DNA of 64,000 nucleotides from Roseiarcus sp963782255 (GCA_963782255.1 CAWAIS010000001.1:744001-808000), one strand, 5' to 3'; positions 55,158 through 63,777 are shown, counted from the stretch's first letter. Notes: generated by a model from the sequence alone, not told the origin. Made by a program: numbers and translations.

Positions 55158-56531
55158 CTAAGAAACATCCGCCCGGGCGGTATCGAGCCCCGCCTCACGC
55201 AGGACAAATCCCAGCGACTTCGCGCGACGTTGAAGATTTTTCAAAACACGCTGTTTGTAGCGATCTTCGTAGTATGTGGCGCCGGGATCGGCGTAGGCCA
55301 TGCCGTGCCGAAGCGTGTTGTAGAACAGAACCGCGATCTTGCGCGCGGTGGCGGTGATCGCCTTCGCCTTGCCCACCCGCGCCGATAACCGGCGGTAGAA
55401 CGCGCCCAGCGCAGTGTCGGTTCGCCCCACCGTGCCGGCGGCAAGGCGCAACAACGACGCGGCCCGATTGCTGGTGCGTCGCGTTTTCGACGACAGCACC
55501 TTGCCTCCGGAAATCTTGTTGTGCGGCGCGAGCGCCAGCCATGACGTGAAGTGCTTCGCTGTCGGCCAGGCCGCCAGGTTGGTCCCACACTCTCCGACCA
55601 GCTTCAGCGCCAGATACGGCCCCAGGCCATTGATCTGGGTCAGGTCCACGCCGAGGATCGCATGGAGCGCGCCGCGAGCGTCGAAGGCCGGCGCATTGGG
55701 CTGGTGTGTCCTTTGCCTGACGGGCAGAAGCTTGCTCGCGGGTGGTGGAGCGTTCTTCTTCAGCCGCTTCAGGATCGCTTCGATCTGCTCGTCGCAGGCC
55801 GTCACCTTGGTCTGATAAACTTCGTACAGTTCCAGCGCCTGGGTCAGGGCGAAGATGTGCTCCTCACGGTAGTTGCCAACCAGCGCCTGACAAACCATCT
55901 CCACCGACGCATGACACCGCCGATCACGATGGGAGGCCAGAACATTCGGATCGCGCTCACCGGCCACCATCGCCCTGATGATGGTCATGCCAGTTACGCC
56001 GGTGATATCGGACACGACATGGTGCAGCTGAAGGTTCATCTGCATCAGCGCCTTCTGCATGTGCTGAATATGCGCCGCCGCGTAATCGAGCAGCCGCTCC
56101 CTCTGCCGGAGGTAGGTGCGCAGCCCGGCAATTTCAGCCTGGGGCCGGAAGCTGGCGCGCAGCAGTCCGTATTCGTGCAGGCGTTGCAGCCATTGCGCGT
56201 CGCTGACGTCGGTCTTCCGCCCAGGCACATGCTTCGCGTCCCGCGCGTTGACCACCATCACCTCGAACCCGCGCTGTTCCAGGATTTCGAAGACCGGGAT
56301 CCAGTAAACTCCGGTCAATTCCATCACGACCGTCCTGATGCCGCACTGGGCGAACCAGTCGGACAGCCGGTGAAGGTCATCGGTGAAGGTCTGGAACGTT
56401 CGGACTGGTTCCTTGTCGCGATCCGGGCCGACAGCCGCGACATGCATGGCGGCGCCGATATCGATCGCGGCCGCCGCCGGATGAACCGGGGATAGACCCC
56501 GCGACTTGCGGGACCGCTTCGTTTGAGACAT
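55158..56531 (-). CDS. IS110-family DEDD transposase
   Basis: A 457-residue DEDD/Tnp_20 recombinase. The N-terminal RuvC-like domain has AAAIDIGAAMHVAAV, VVMELTGVYWIPV and the KTDVSDAQWLQ acidic motif; the C-terminal Transposase_20 domain has QINGLGPYLALKLVGECG and FTSWLALAPHNKISGGK with the catalytic Ser region. Intact. Start at ATG 56,531; a longer frame reaches 56,576. Guided by a non-coding RNA in this family. Confidence 0.9.
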   Translation of the reverse strand: MSQTKRSRKSRGLSPVHPAAAAIDIGAAMHVAAVGPDRDKEPVRTFQTFTDDLHRLSDWFAQCGIRTVVMELTGVYWIPVFEILEQRGFEVMVVNARDAKHVPGRKTDVSDAQWLQRLHEYGLLRASFRPQAEIAGLRTYLRQRERLLDYAAAHIQHMQKALMQMNLQLHHVVSDITGVTGMTIIRAMVAGERDPNVLASHRDRRCHASVEMVCQALVGNYREEHIFALTQALELYEVYQTKVTACDEQIEAILKRLKKNAPPPASKLLPVRQRTHQPNAPAFDARGALHAILGVDLTQINGLGPYLALKLVGECGTNLAAWPTAKHFTSWLALAPHNKISGGKVLSSKTRRTSNRAASLLRLAAGTVGRTDTALGAFYRRLSARVGKAKAITATARKIAVLFYNTLRHGMAYADPGATYYEDRYKQRVLKNLQRRAKSLGFVLREAGLDTARADVS

Positions 56532-56576
56532 GCCGTGAACCCTCCTGCCTGAGGAAGCCAAAGAGGGCTGGGCCAC

Positions 56577-56760
56577 GGAGAAACATCAATTTCCTAATCG
56601 GGATCGCCTGAAGACGTCACCACTCGCAAGTCCGCAACAGCCCATGGGCCACGTTTTTTTACGGGGTCTGGTCCACCAAAAACTTTCCGGCCGCTCCCCT
56701 CCGGTTCACGATAGCGCAACTCGTTTCCACCGCCACAGGCGGGCCGCCGACCCGAGCCCG
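56577..56760 (-). ncRNA. Candidate bridge RNA region of the first IS110
   Basis: This 184-base non-coding stretch lies upstream of the IS110 recombinase inside the element. In the IS110 group the 5' end encodes the bridge RNA that pairs with target and donor. I did not fold it, and the call rests on position and length only. Confidence 0.3.
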
Positions 56761-57252
56761 TTTTTTAAACGCTTCGACGATCCGCTCGTCTTGGGCCGGA
56801 TGGCGCGGGCGGGCGCTCATGTGGGAGAAGCCCAGCTTCTTCAGAAGCTTTCCGACGTAGCGCTCGTGGAAATCGACGCCGAACCGGGCGGCGATGGCGT
56901 GCTTGAGGTCGGCCCGTCGCCAGCGCACGACGCCGTCCGTCTCGCGATCCGGCCCGGCCTCGACGATGGCGGCGAACTCGGCCAGCTGCGCAGCCGACAG
57001 GCGCGGCTTGGGGCCCTCGGTCCAATGGTCGATCAGGCCCTCGGGGCCGGCGGCGTTGAACCGATGCACCCAGTCGCGCAGCGTCTGCCGGTCCATGCCG
57101 CCGATCCTCGCCGCCGAACCCCGGTCCATCCCCTCCCGCACCGCAGCCAGCGACAACAACCGACGGCTCTGGTTCACGTCCTTCGTGCGGCGGGCCAGCG
57201 CCCGAAGCTCCTCAGCCGAATAGTCCTCTCGCAACTTCACTGCTGACGGCAT
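56761..57252 (-). pseudogene. IS630 transposase, N-terminal piece
   Basis: From ATG 57,252: MPSAVKLREDYSAEELRALA, two helix-turn-helix regions (GGMDRQTLRDWVHRFNAAG) and LLKKLGFSHMSARPRHPAQD, ending RIVEAFKK at the IS110 edge. The continuing codons to 56,659 belong to the IS110 end. It pairs with the C-terminal piece at 54,577-55,156. Confidence 0.85.
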
Positions 57253-57334
57253 GGCCAAACCCTCCATGCCACCTTGAATCATCATGCTCGCGATTCGAGA
57301 ATCCCCCGTGAGTCAGCCAGCGGGACCTTTGGTA

Positions 57335-57426
57335 TGAGCCAGCCGTTCGCTACGGATCTGCTCGGCGATCAGCATCGCCTTCAGTGTTTCGGGATCGTCG
57401 GGAAGCGCGTCGACGGCCTGCGGCAT
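57335..57426 (-). pseudogene. IS66 TnpC, N-terminal piece
   Basis: From ATG 57,426 the frame reads MPQAVDALPDDPETLKAMLI then AEQIRSERLA, the typical start of IS66 TnpC, and is cut at 57,335 by the IS630. The next residues, QIIKELQRHRFG, are at 54,567. Confidence 0.75.
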
Positions 57427-57496
57427 GGTCGTGACGAGACCATGATTCGCGGGGCTTTGCGACGGTATTGCTCGCCCTGATTCACTATGTCGCAGG

Positions 57497-57853
57497 TCAG
57501 CCCGGCAGCCTCGGCGCCGGCGTGTCCTTCGCCGCGCGCACGCGCTTCCAGTCGAGACCTTCGATGAGCGCCGAGAGCTGGGCGGCCGACAGGCGCATCA
57601 CCCCGTCCTCGATCTTCGGCCATTGAAACCGACCGTCCTCGAGCCGCTTGGCGAACAGGCACACGCCCGTTCCGTCCCAGAACACCAGCTTCACCCGATC
57701 CGCGCGTTTGGCGCGGAAGACGTAGACCGCCCCGTCGAACGGATCGGCCTGCATGACCTCGCGCACCAAAGCCGCCAAGCCTTCAGCCCCTTTGCGGAAG
57801 TCGACGGCCTTCGTCGCCACCATCACCCGCACCGCACCCGTCGGTCCAATCAC
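57497..57853 (-). CDS. tnpB: IS66 accessory protein TnpB (Orf2)
   Basis: A 118-residue protein of IS66 Orf2 type: KAVDFRKGAEGLAALVREVM, DPFDGAVYVFRAKRADRVKL and CLFAKRLEDGRFQWP. The start GTG 57,853 overlaps the tnpA stop (GTGA). It appears intact but the transposase genes on both sides are damaged, so it can only act in trans. Confidence 0.88.
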   Translation of the reverse strand: MIGPTGAVRVMVATKAVDFRKGAEGLAALVREVMQADPFDGAVYVFRAKRADRVKLVFWDGTGVCLFAKRLEDGRFQWPKIEDGVMRLSAAQLSALIEGLDWKRVRAAKDTPAPRLPG

Positions 57854-58179
57854 TTCGCCGCCTTCAGCGCGCCGATGATCGCCGCCACGATCGCCGCATC
57901 CGCCCCGGGCCAGACCCACACGCTCGAACCTTCGATGTCCAACTCGATCGAGTGCGGGCGCGCTACAGCCGCATTGTTTGTCGCGTCAAAGTTGAATGAT
58001 GCGGCGGCGTTCGCCGTCTCGACAACCGCCGGAACGAACGGCGGCGCATCGATCCTTGCCTCCGCCTTGCGGCGCGCCTCCCGGCGCCAGGCGAACAACT
58101 GCTGCGGCGTCAGGCCATGACGACGCGCGATATGGCAGGCCCGAACCCCTTCCGCGAGGCTCTCGGCGACAATCGCCGC
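57850..58179 (-). pseudogene. tnpA: IS66 TnpA (Orf1), N-terminally truncated
   Basis: The frame from about 58,179 reads AAIVAESLAEGVRACHIARR, HGLTPQQLFAWRREARRKAE (HTH of IS66 Orf1) and ends IIGALKAAK at 57,850. The first 20 or so residues (normally before KAAIVAES) are replaced by the IS21 end at 58,180. The longer frame back to 58,392 belongs to other elements. Confidence 0.8.
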
Positions 58180-58354
58180 TGTCAATCGGCTCACAAAACT
58201 GACCCCCGATCGGCGTCCAAAATTGACCCCCCTGATGTCGCACTGACGGCAGCGCTTGCCCCGGCGGAGCTGATGATGTGGACGGCCCGAGCGGCCCGAT
58301 TCAGGGTCTGGCAGGGACGGTCGATTCGCGACCGAGAGCCGGAGGCTACGCCAC

Positions 58355-59395
58355 ATGCGCGAGATTGTCAGGATTGGGGTGGATATCGCCAAACGCTGGT
58401 TTCAGATTCACGCCGTCGACGGCGACGACTGTGAGGTTTTGAACCGCAAGCTGCCACGCGACAAAGTCCTGGGCTTTCTGGCTGCGATCCCGCCTTGCGA
58501 TGTCGCCTTGGAGGCCTGCTCCTCATCCCATTATTGGGGCCGCGAGATCGGCCGCTTGGGCCATCGGGTGAACCTGATCCCCCCGAACTATGTGAAGCCA
58601 TACCTCAAGCGCGGGAAGTCCGACGCGCATGACGCGCGCGCGATCTGCGAAGCCGCGTCGCGGCCGGACATGCGGTTTGTTCGCGTAAAGAGCGAAGAGC
58701 AGCAGGCGGCGCTGATGCAGCATACGTCCCGGCAGTTGCTCATCGATCAGCGGACGGCCGTTGCGAACTCCCTTCGGGGTCAGCTCGCGGAATTCGGCGT
58801 CATCGAGAGGAAGGGCATCGAGAACGTCGGAGAGCTGGTCCGCATGCTCGACGAGGATGATGACGAGCTCGCGCAGATCCCGGCAGGCGCACTCATGGTC
58901 ATGAAGATTTTGGCGGATCAGTTAAGAGCCGTGGACGCGCACGTGTCGGCGATCGACGAGCAGATCGAGGCTTGGCAGCGGGAGAGCGCCGCGGCCCAGG
59001 CGCTCAAGACCATTCCGGGCATTGGCGCGTTGATCAGCGCGGCCTTGGCCGCGCATGTTCCCGATCCCTCCATATTCCGCTCCGGCCGCGACTTCGCTGC
59101 GTGGCTCGGTCTGGTTCCGCGACAGAACTCCAGCGGCGGAAAGGAAAGGCTCGGCAGGATAACGAAGCAAGGCAATCCGTATCTGCGCCGCCTCCTCGTC
59201 CTCGGGGCGACGGCGAGCTTACGGTGGCTCCACAAACGGACGGATCCACTGGCCGATTGGACAAAGCGGCTCCTGCAGCGCCGGCCGGCGCGACTTGTCA
59301 CCGTCGCGCTCGCCAACAAGCTGGCTCGCGTCGCCTGGGCGATCATGACGACGGGTGAACTTTTCCGCTCGGTTGGTGCGGCCGCAACGACATAG
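58355..59395 (+). CDS. IS110-family transposase (second, different element)
   Basis: A 346-residue DEDD recombinase: IGVDIAKRWFQIHAVDG, DVALEACSSSHYWGREI and GKSDAHDARAIC in the RuvC-like domain, then LKTIPGIGALISAALAAHV and FAAWLGLVPRQNSSGGKERL in the Tnp_20 domain. Start ATG 58,355. It is much shorter than, and not closely similar to, the IS110 at 55,158. It has a long 3' non-coding end, as in the IS1111 subgroup. Intact. Confidence 0.9.
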   Translation: MREIVRIGVDIAKRWFQIHAVDGDDCEVLNRKLPRDKVLGFLAAIPPCDVALEACSSSHYWGREIGRLGHRVNLIPPNYVKPYLKRGKSDAHDARAICEAASRPDMRFVRVKSEEQQAALMQHTSRQLLIDQRTAVANSLRGQLAEFGVIERKGIENVGELVRMLDEDDDELAQIPAGALMVMKILADQLRAVDAHVSAIDEQIEAWQRESAAAQALKTIPGIGALISAALAAHVPDPSIFRSGRDFAAWLGLVPRQNSSGGKERLGRITKQGNPYLRRLLVLGATASLRWLHKRTDPLADWTKRLLQRRPARLVTVALANKLARVAWAIMTTGELFRSVGAAATT

Positions 59396-59715
59396 CGGTC
59401 GAAACTCGAAGGAGATTCGCCGGAGACGGCGTCGACGTTGGCTAGTGCGAAGTGAGGTGATGAACTCCCGGCGAACCGCAGACCAGGGCATTCCGAACCC
59501 CGACCGGCGCCTCGAGCGCGTGGAGCTGATGAGAAACCTGGTACGCGGATATCATCATGGCCAGCGAGGCTGCGGCTTCGCATCAACAGGCCGGACATAT
59601 GACAGCAATCGCCAAAGAGCCGTCACATCAAAAAGCGCTTGCCAAGGGGCCGTCCACATATGGTCGGGGTTGCGCAGCCGGGGCGAGCGCGGGGGGGTGA
59701 GGAACGATCTAGAGC
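59396..59715 (+). ncRNA. Candidate guide-RNA region of the second IS110
   Basis: About 310 bases of non-coding sequence follow the transposase and belong to the IS110 until near istB. In IS1111-type elements the guide (seek/bridge) RNA is encoded at this side. I did not fold it; evidence is position and length. Very short frames here are unsupported. Confidence 0.3.
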
Positions 59716-60450
59716 TCAGGCGCGGTTCTTGAAGCGCCAACTCTCGTTGCCGGTCTCGACGATGTCACAGTGATGCGTGAGACGATCCAGGAGCGCGGTG
59801 GTCATCTTTGGGTCGCCAAAGACGCTGGGCCATTCACCGAAGGCGAGATTTGTTGTGACGATGATCGACGTGCGTTCGTAGAGACGGCTGATCAAGTGGA
59901 ACAGGAGCTGGCCGCCGGACTGCGCGAACGGAAGATAGCCGAGCTCGTCGAGAACGATGAAGTCGAGCCGCGTGAGATAATCGGCGAGCCGCCCTTGACG
60001 GCCAGATCGACCCTCGGCTTCTAGCCGGTTGACGAGATCGACGGTGTTGAAAAAGCGGCCTCGCGATCCGGCGCGGATACAGCTTCGTGCGATCGCGATC
60101 GCCAGGTGGGTCTTGCCGGCGCCGGTTCCGCCAACCAGGACGACGTTGCGTTGCTGAGCAACGAACACACCGCTGGCAAGATCGCGCACCAGGTTCTCAT
60201 TGATCAGCGTGTCTTTGAACGCAAAGTCGTTCACATCCTTGGCGAGCGGCAGCTTGGCGGTCGTGAGCTGGTATCGGATCGAACGCGCCTGCTTCTCCGA
60301 TATCTCGGCCTTGAGCAGATCGCCGACCAGTTGCTGGGGCTCATGCTTGCGCTTGAGCGCGGTGGCGAGCGTCTCGTCGTATGCGCTTTTCATCCCATAG
60401 AGCTTCAGTTCGCCCATCATTTCGAGGACTTCGGTTCTCTCCATGGTCAT
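59716..60450 (-). CDS. istB: IS21 helper ATPase IstB
   Basis: A 244-residue AAA+ (DnaC-like) ATPase. Walker A GGTGAGKTHLAIAIA, Walker B FIVLDELGYLPF and the sensor IIVTTNLAFGEWPSVFGD are present. It loads IstA on target DNA. ATG 60,450 overlaps the istA stop by four bases. The C-terminus may have been slightly changed near 59,716, but length is normal. Confidence 0.93.
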   Translation of the reverse strand: MTMERTEVLEMMGELKLYGMKSAYDETLATALKRKHEPQQLVGDLLKAEISEKQARSIRYQLTTAKLPLAKDVNDFAFKDTLINENLVRDLASGVFVAQQRNVVLVGGTGAGKTHLAIAIARSCIRAGSRGRFFNTVDLVNRLEAEGRSGRQGRLADYLTRLDFIVLDELGYLPFAQSGGQLLFHLISRLYERTSIIVTTNLAFGEWPSVFGDPKMTTALLDRLTHHCDIVETGNESWRFKNRA

Positions 60451-61943
60451 GCCCTCCTGAGCTGGTCGTATCTCGCGCAGTCAGCGACCGGCGCATGTCG
60501 GAGCCTCAGCGCATCCGGGGTGAAGATGGGCGCAACAGGTCCAGGATCGCGTTGGCGCGCGAGGATGTTGATGATCACGTCGGACGAATGGACGCCCTCT
60601 GACATCGCCTGAGCGCAGGCGGCTTCCACCGCCGGCAATCCATCGGTGAGCACGGTGGCCAGGATGGCGACCATCTGGCGGTCGCCATCATCGGATTCGG
60701 CGAGCTTGCGTCGAACCCGCTCGAGCGCCGCCGGCAGCACCCAATCCTTGAACGGAGCGCCGTTGCGCAGGGCTCCAGGCTTGCGGGCCAGGACCGGAAC
60801 ATAGTGCCAGGGATCGTAGACTGTCTCGCCGCGACCGTAGTTGCGGGGATGCTCTGCGACGATACGCCCATCCTGGCGGACGACGATGCGATCGGCGTAG
60901 GCATGGACCTCGACTGGACGACCGACTGCGCTGGCGCTGACCGAGTATTTGTTGTTGTCGAACCGCACCAGGCACGTCTTCGACACCGAGGCTTGTTGCG
61001 CATGGAACCCGTCGAAGCGACCGCGATAAGCGATGAGCTTGGGCCGCTCTTCCTCGAAGACCTCCCATACGGTCTGCTCGGGGCGTTCGGGGTGCGGGTG
61101 GGCCTGGGCGTAGGCGATGCACCTGTCCATGAGCCAGGCGTTCAACTCATCGTACGTCTTGAACCGCAGCCGTGGCGTGAAGAAGCGCTCACGAACAAGG
61201 CCGACCTGGTTCTCCACCTGGCCTTTCTCCCAGCCTGACGCCGGCGTGCAGGCGACAGGGTCGACGAGATGGTGCGAACACATTTGCAGGAAGCGGCGAT
61301 TGTATTGCCGATCCTTGCCGACGAAGATCGTGTCGACCGCCGTCTTCATGTTGTCGTAGATGCCGCGCGTGCAGGCGCCCTTGAAGAACGCAAACGCCCG
61401 ATCGTGCGCGTCGAACACCATTTCCTGGGTCTCGCGCGGATAGGCGCGTACGAACATCATTCGGCTGTGGCAGAGGCGGACATGCGCGACCTTCAAGGTC
61501 GTTGTCACGCCGCTCATCACGACGATCTCGTGGCTCCAGTCGAACTGGTAGGCCTCGCCCTGCGCAAACGACAACGGAACGTAGGCGGTAGCCGACTGGC
61601 TCGAGTGCTCGCGGCTCCAGATCTTGGCGTAGCGTCGGACGGCGTCGTAGCCGCCTTCATAGCCCAGCGCCCGCAACTCCTCGAATAGCCGGATCAGCGT
61701 CAGACGTTCGCGCGCTGGCGCGTCGGCATTCTTCGTCAACATCCGATCGATGTCGGCCTTCCAGCGTCCCAACTTCGGGCGTGGCTGGACCTCTCGCTCG
61801 TAGGAAAAAGATGTCTCGCCCGAGCGTAGAATCTTCCGAACAGTATTGCGCGATATCTTCAGATCGCGGGCGATCTCCTTGATCGACTTGCCCCTGGATA
61901 AATGCTCGCGCCGTATCCGGGCGATCGTCTCCACAACCAGCAT
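60447..61943 (-). CDS. istA: IS21 transposase IstA
   Basis: A 498-residue DDE transposase. The N-terminal HTH is IKEIARDLKISRNTVRKILR; the DDE core has AYQFDWSHE, GIYDNMKTAVD and EKGQVENQVGLVRE; the C-terminus has the small beta-barrel domain (NKYSVSASAVGRPVEV). Start ATG 61,943. No frame damage. Together with istB it forms an active-looking IS21 unit. Confidence 0.93.
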   Translation of the reverse strand: MLVVETIARIRREHLSRGKSIKEIARDLKISRNTVRKILRSGETSFSYEREVQPRPKLGRWKADIDRMLTKNADAPARERLTLIRLFEELRALGYEGGYDAVRRYAKIWSREHSSQSATAYVPLSFAQGEAYQFDWSHEIVVMSGVTTTLKVAHVRLCHSRMMFVRAYPRETQEMVFDAHDRAFAFFKGACTRGIYDNMKTAVDTIFVGKDRQYNRRFLQMCSHHLVDPVACTPASGWEKGQVENQVGLVRERFFTPRLRFKTYDELNAWLMDRCIAYAQAHPHPERPEQTVWEVFEEERPKLIAYRGRFDGFHAQQASVSKTCLVRFDNNKYSVSASAVGRPVEVHAYADRIVVRQDGRIVAEHPRNYGRGETVYDPWHYVPVLARKPGALRNGAPFKDWVLPAALERVRRKLAESDDGDRQMVAILATVLTDGLPAVEAACAQAMSEGVHSSDVIINILARQRDPGPVAPIFTPDALRLRHAPVADCARYDQLRRA

Positions 61944-62055
61944 CCCCCACCGCCCGCGTCACACAAACGCGGGCAGCCGAACAGAGCGAAAACTAGGGGG
62001 TCAATTTTGGACGCCGATCCCCCCGGCTAGGGGGTCAAAATTGCACGCCGAAACA

Positions 62056-62725
62056 CACTTCGGTGTCCTCGACGGTCGGATCTGGCGCCTCGCGGACCTC
62101 GGGGCCAAGCACGCGTTCCTGGTCGCAGGCTTGGGCTGGGGACATATGCCACTTCCCGTTGTCTCCGCGCCCCGACTTGCGAGCAGCCGAAGACTCCATT
62201 CCTGAACCAGTCGCCTTCCGGCCGCTCATGAAGAGCAGGTCCCAGAGCACGACGGCGCCGATGACCTCCGCGACCGCCTGGATGGCGAAGATCGGGATCT
62301 TCGCGCAAGAGGACCCATTGGGAACGACGCACTTGGCTCCAGCGCCTACAGCGCTGCGGTCGAGCGGGAGAAGTCTGTCCAAAGGCTGTATTTCAGGCAG
62401 CGAAGAAGGACTTCGAGGGTGGCCGAACGCCCTGTGGAGCACGGCCGGCGCGTCAAACAACCGCGCCCTACAGAGGCGGCGTGGAGAAGCCCGCCTTCAC
62501 TAAATCCGCGACGCGCCGCCTCGTTTTGAAGGGATGCCAAGCTGCGATGGCCATCAGTTCGATCCCTGCATCCCAGTCCCGGCAAACCGGCGCCTGAATT
62601 CGCCCGCCAGTCTCAGCCCGCAAAATTTCGTTTCCCGGACCACGAGATGCAGAGGCCGAAGCAGACGCTGAGCGCCTTCCGATGACGACAAGGAGGATTC
62701 GCGGCGCGCGGAAAGGAGCGGGATG
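62056..62725. other. Decayed stretch without a recognisable gene
   Basis: After the IS21 end no known gene is found. A minus-strand frame (62,460 down to IS21) holds a hydrophobic stretch IPIFAIQAVAEVIGAVVLW but no family motif, and other frames are short. By analogy with the intact module, a recombinase gene should start near here after DUF2924, but I see none. Confidence 0.4.
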
Positions 62726-62991
62726 TGTCGTCGGTCCGCGGGTTGCAAAGGGACGAGCGTCCCCCAACTCGAAGGCTTCGTCCCTGTGTTCGCGCAGACG
62801 CCGCAAGAACGCCCGATCGAGATCCCGGAATTCCGCAGCCTGGATCCGATAGGCGAGTACGCGCATGAGCAGCCATCCCGGGACATAGGCGGGAGCGATC
62901 CCGCCCAGATGGTTACGCCACTGGAGGCGGAGCTGATCGACGTTGAGGCCGGAAAGGTTCGCGACCTAGGCATCGATCGTTTCGCGCTCTG
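62726..62991 (-). pseudogene. DUF2924 pseudogene of the second module
   Basis: Read from 62,991: SERETIDA, then TAG (62,966-62,968), VANLSGLNVDQLRLQWRNHL, GWLLMRVLAYRIQAAEFRDL and DARPFATRGPTT. This is the N-terminal half of DUF2924 with an in-frame stop near the start and loss of similarity after RGPTT. It lies downstream of the second DUF3489 gene, matching the order of the intact module at 47,157-49,935. Confidence 0.65.
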
Positions 62992-63054
62992 ACGCCGACG
63001 GCCCTGGCGGGACCAATGCCCCGCCAGGGCCGCTCGCTTTTCGGCGCTCTTCCA

Positions 63055-63777
63055 TCACGCCGCCCGACGAGTTCGCAGGCTCGCGGCCCGCTCGGGCCGA
63101 TCCGGCGGCGCTTCGCAGGTCGGCGCCGTCTCAACCTGCGGCGCGACGCTATCGTCGCCCATCTCCGTCGGGTCGATCCGATAGACTGATCCTCGCGCCT
63201 TGTCGGCCCGATCAATCCCGACGGCGTAGCCGCGCTTGCGCAGACCGGTGAGCGCGGCCCGCGTCGTGTGCGGCAGCCAGCCGGTGGCGGCGACAAGTTC
63301 GGCGAGCGTCGCGCCATCGCTGCGCTGCAGCAGTTCGATGACCTGCGCGATCTTGGTTCCGCCGCGCGGAGACGTTGGGCTCGCGGCGACGCCGCTATCT
63401 GGCTTGTCAACGGCTGCCGTAATCGCTGCTGCTGCGCCTGAACCGAGTTCGAGCTTCGGATTGGCGGAGACGATCGGCTGGTCCGCACGCCGTTCCCCCA
63501 TGCTCTCAGACGCCGTCGCGTCGTCAACCGCGATCGCTTTCGCGCCGGCGGCGGTCAGCTTGAGCGCATAGGTCTGCCCGGTCTCCTCGTCGCGCCGCCA
63601 GATCGGCGCTCCCGTCTTTGCCCTTATCTCCTTCAAGAGCCCGGCTTCGAGAAGCTTGGCTACGGCCCTCTGGGCTCGGCCGCGCTGTGCCCCCGCTGGC
63701 GGAACCAAGCACTGATCATCGCGCCGCGACGCAGCGCTGAGCAGCACAAGTTGCGTGTCGTTGAATTTGGTAGACAT
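63055..63777 (-). CDS. DUF3489 protein, second copy
   Basis: A 240-residue protein with the DUF3489 layout: FNDTQLVLLSAASRRDD at the start, WRRDEETGQTYALKLTAAG, a low-complexity linker, and the C-terminal HTH GWLPHTTRAALTGLRKRG, identical over 18 residues to the copy at 49,336-49,935, followed by a longer tail. It is open and may be active although its downstream DUF2924 is broken. It might regulate the intact module in trans. Confidence 0.8.
   Translation of the reverse strand: MSTKFNDTQLVLLSAASRRDDQCLVPPAGAQRGRAQRAVAKLLEAGLLKEIRAKTGAPIWRRDEETGQTYALKLTAAGAKAIAVDDATASESMGERRADQPIVSANPKLELGSGAAAAITAAVDKPDSGVAASPTSPRGGTKIAQVIELLQRSDGATLAELVAATGWLPHTTRAALTGLRKRGYAVGIDRADKARGSVYRIDPTEMGDDSVAPQVETAPTCEAPPDRPERAASLRTRRAA

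Larger units (their letters stand above)
55157..56760 (-). mobile_element. IS110-family element inside IS630
   Basis: It interrupts a T-run in the IS630 gene (plus strand GAAGTTT at 55,150-55,156 and TTTTTTAAACGC from 56,761). On its own strand it has a long 5' non-coding end (56,760-56,577 or to 56,532) and almost none after the stop. No terminal inverted repeats, as usual for IS110. Edges are accurate to a few bases because of the T-run. Confidence 0.75.
54568..57334 (-). mobile_element. IS630-family element inside IS66, interrupted by IS110
   Basis: The ends are TACCAACGGTC (54,568) and its approximate inverse, TTGGTA at 57,329-57,334 (TACCAAAGGTC when read inward). TGA lies directly outside both ends (54,565-54,567 and 57,335-57,337); removing the block plus one TGA restores the IS66 tnpC frame. 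The usual IS630 target is TA, so the TGA duplication needs checking. The transposase is in two pieces around an IS110. Confidence 0.75.
50526..58179 (-). mobile_element. IS66-family element, split by nested insertions and truncated
   Basis: One end begins GTAAGCGGCGTTCTC at 50,526. Going against coordinates, tnpA (truncated), tnpB and three pieces of tnpC are found at 57,850-58,179, 57,497-57,853, 57,335-57,426, 53,305-54,567 and 50,539-50,722. A serine-recombinase element fills 50,723-53,304 and an IS630 fills 54,568-57,334. The tnpA-side terminus is missing where IS21 begins at 58,180. The IS66 is therefore dead and older than its passengers. Confidence 0.85.
58180..62055 (-). mobile_element. 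IS21-family element carrying a nested IS110
   Basis: Left end TGTCAATCGGCTCACAAAAC at 58,180 followed by CTGACCCCCGATCGGCG and CCAAAATTGACCCCC; right end, read inward from 62,055, TGTTTCGGCGTGCAATTTTG then ACCCCCTAGCCGGGGGGATC and the same multiple TGACCCCC blocks. istA and istB are intact. An IS110 occupies about 58,240-59,710. Flanks show no clear target duplication: the left side is IS66 tnpA, the right side unrelated sequence, so an adjacent deletion or recombination probably occurred. Confidence 0.8.

Noticed and set aside
54164..55207. A 347-codon minus-strand frame across the IS66/IS630 junction
   Set aside because: It is out of frame with both transposases; the correct frames give clear TnpC and IS630 motifs.
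62056..62470. A recombinase gene completing the second module
   Set aside because: No serine recombinase motif (R-x-S or E-R-x-R-x) was found in any frame here.
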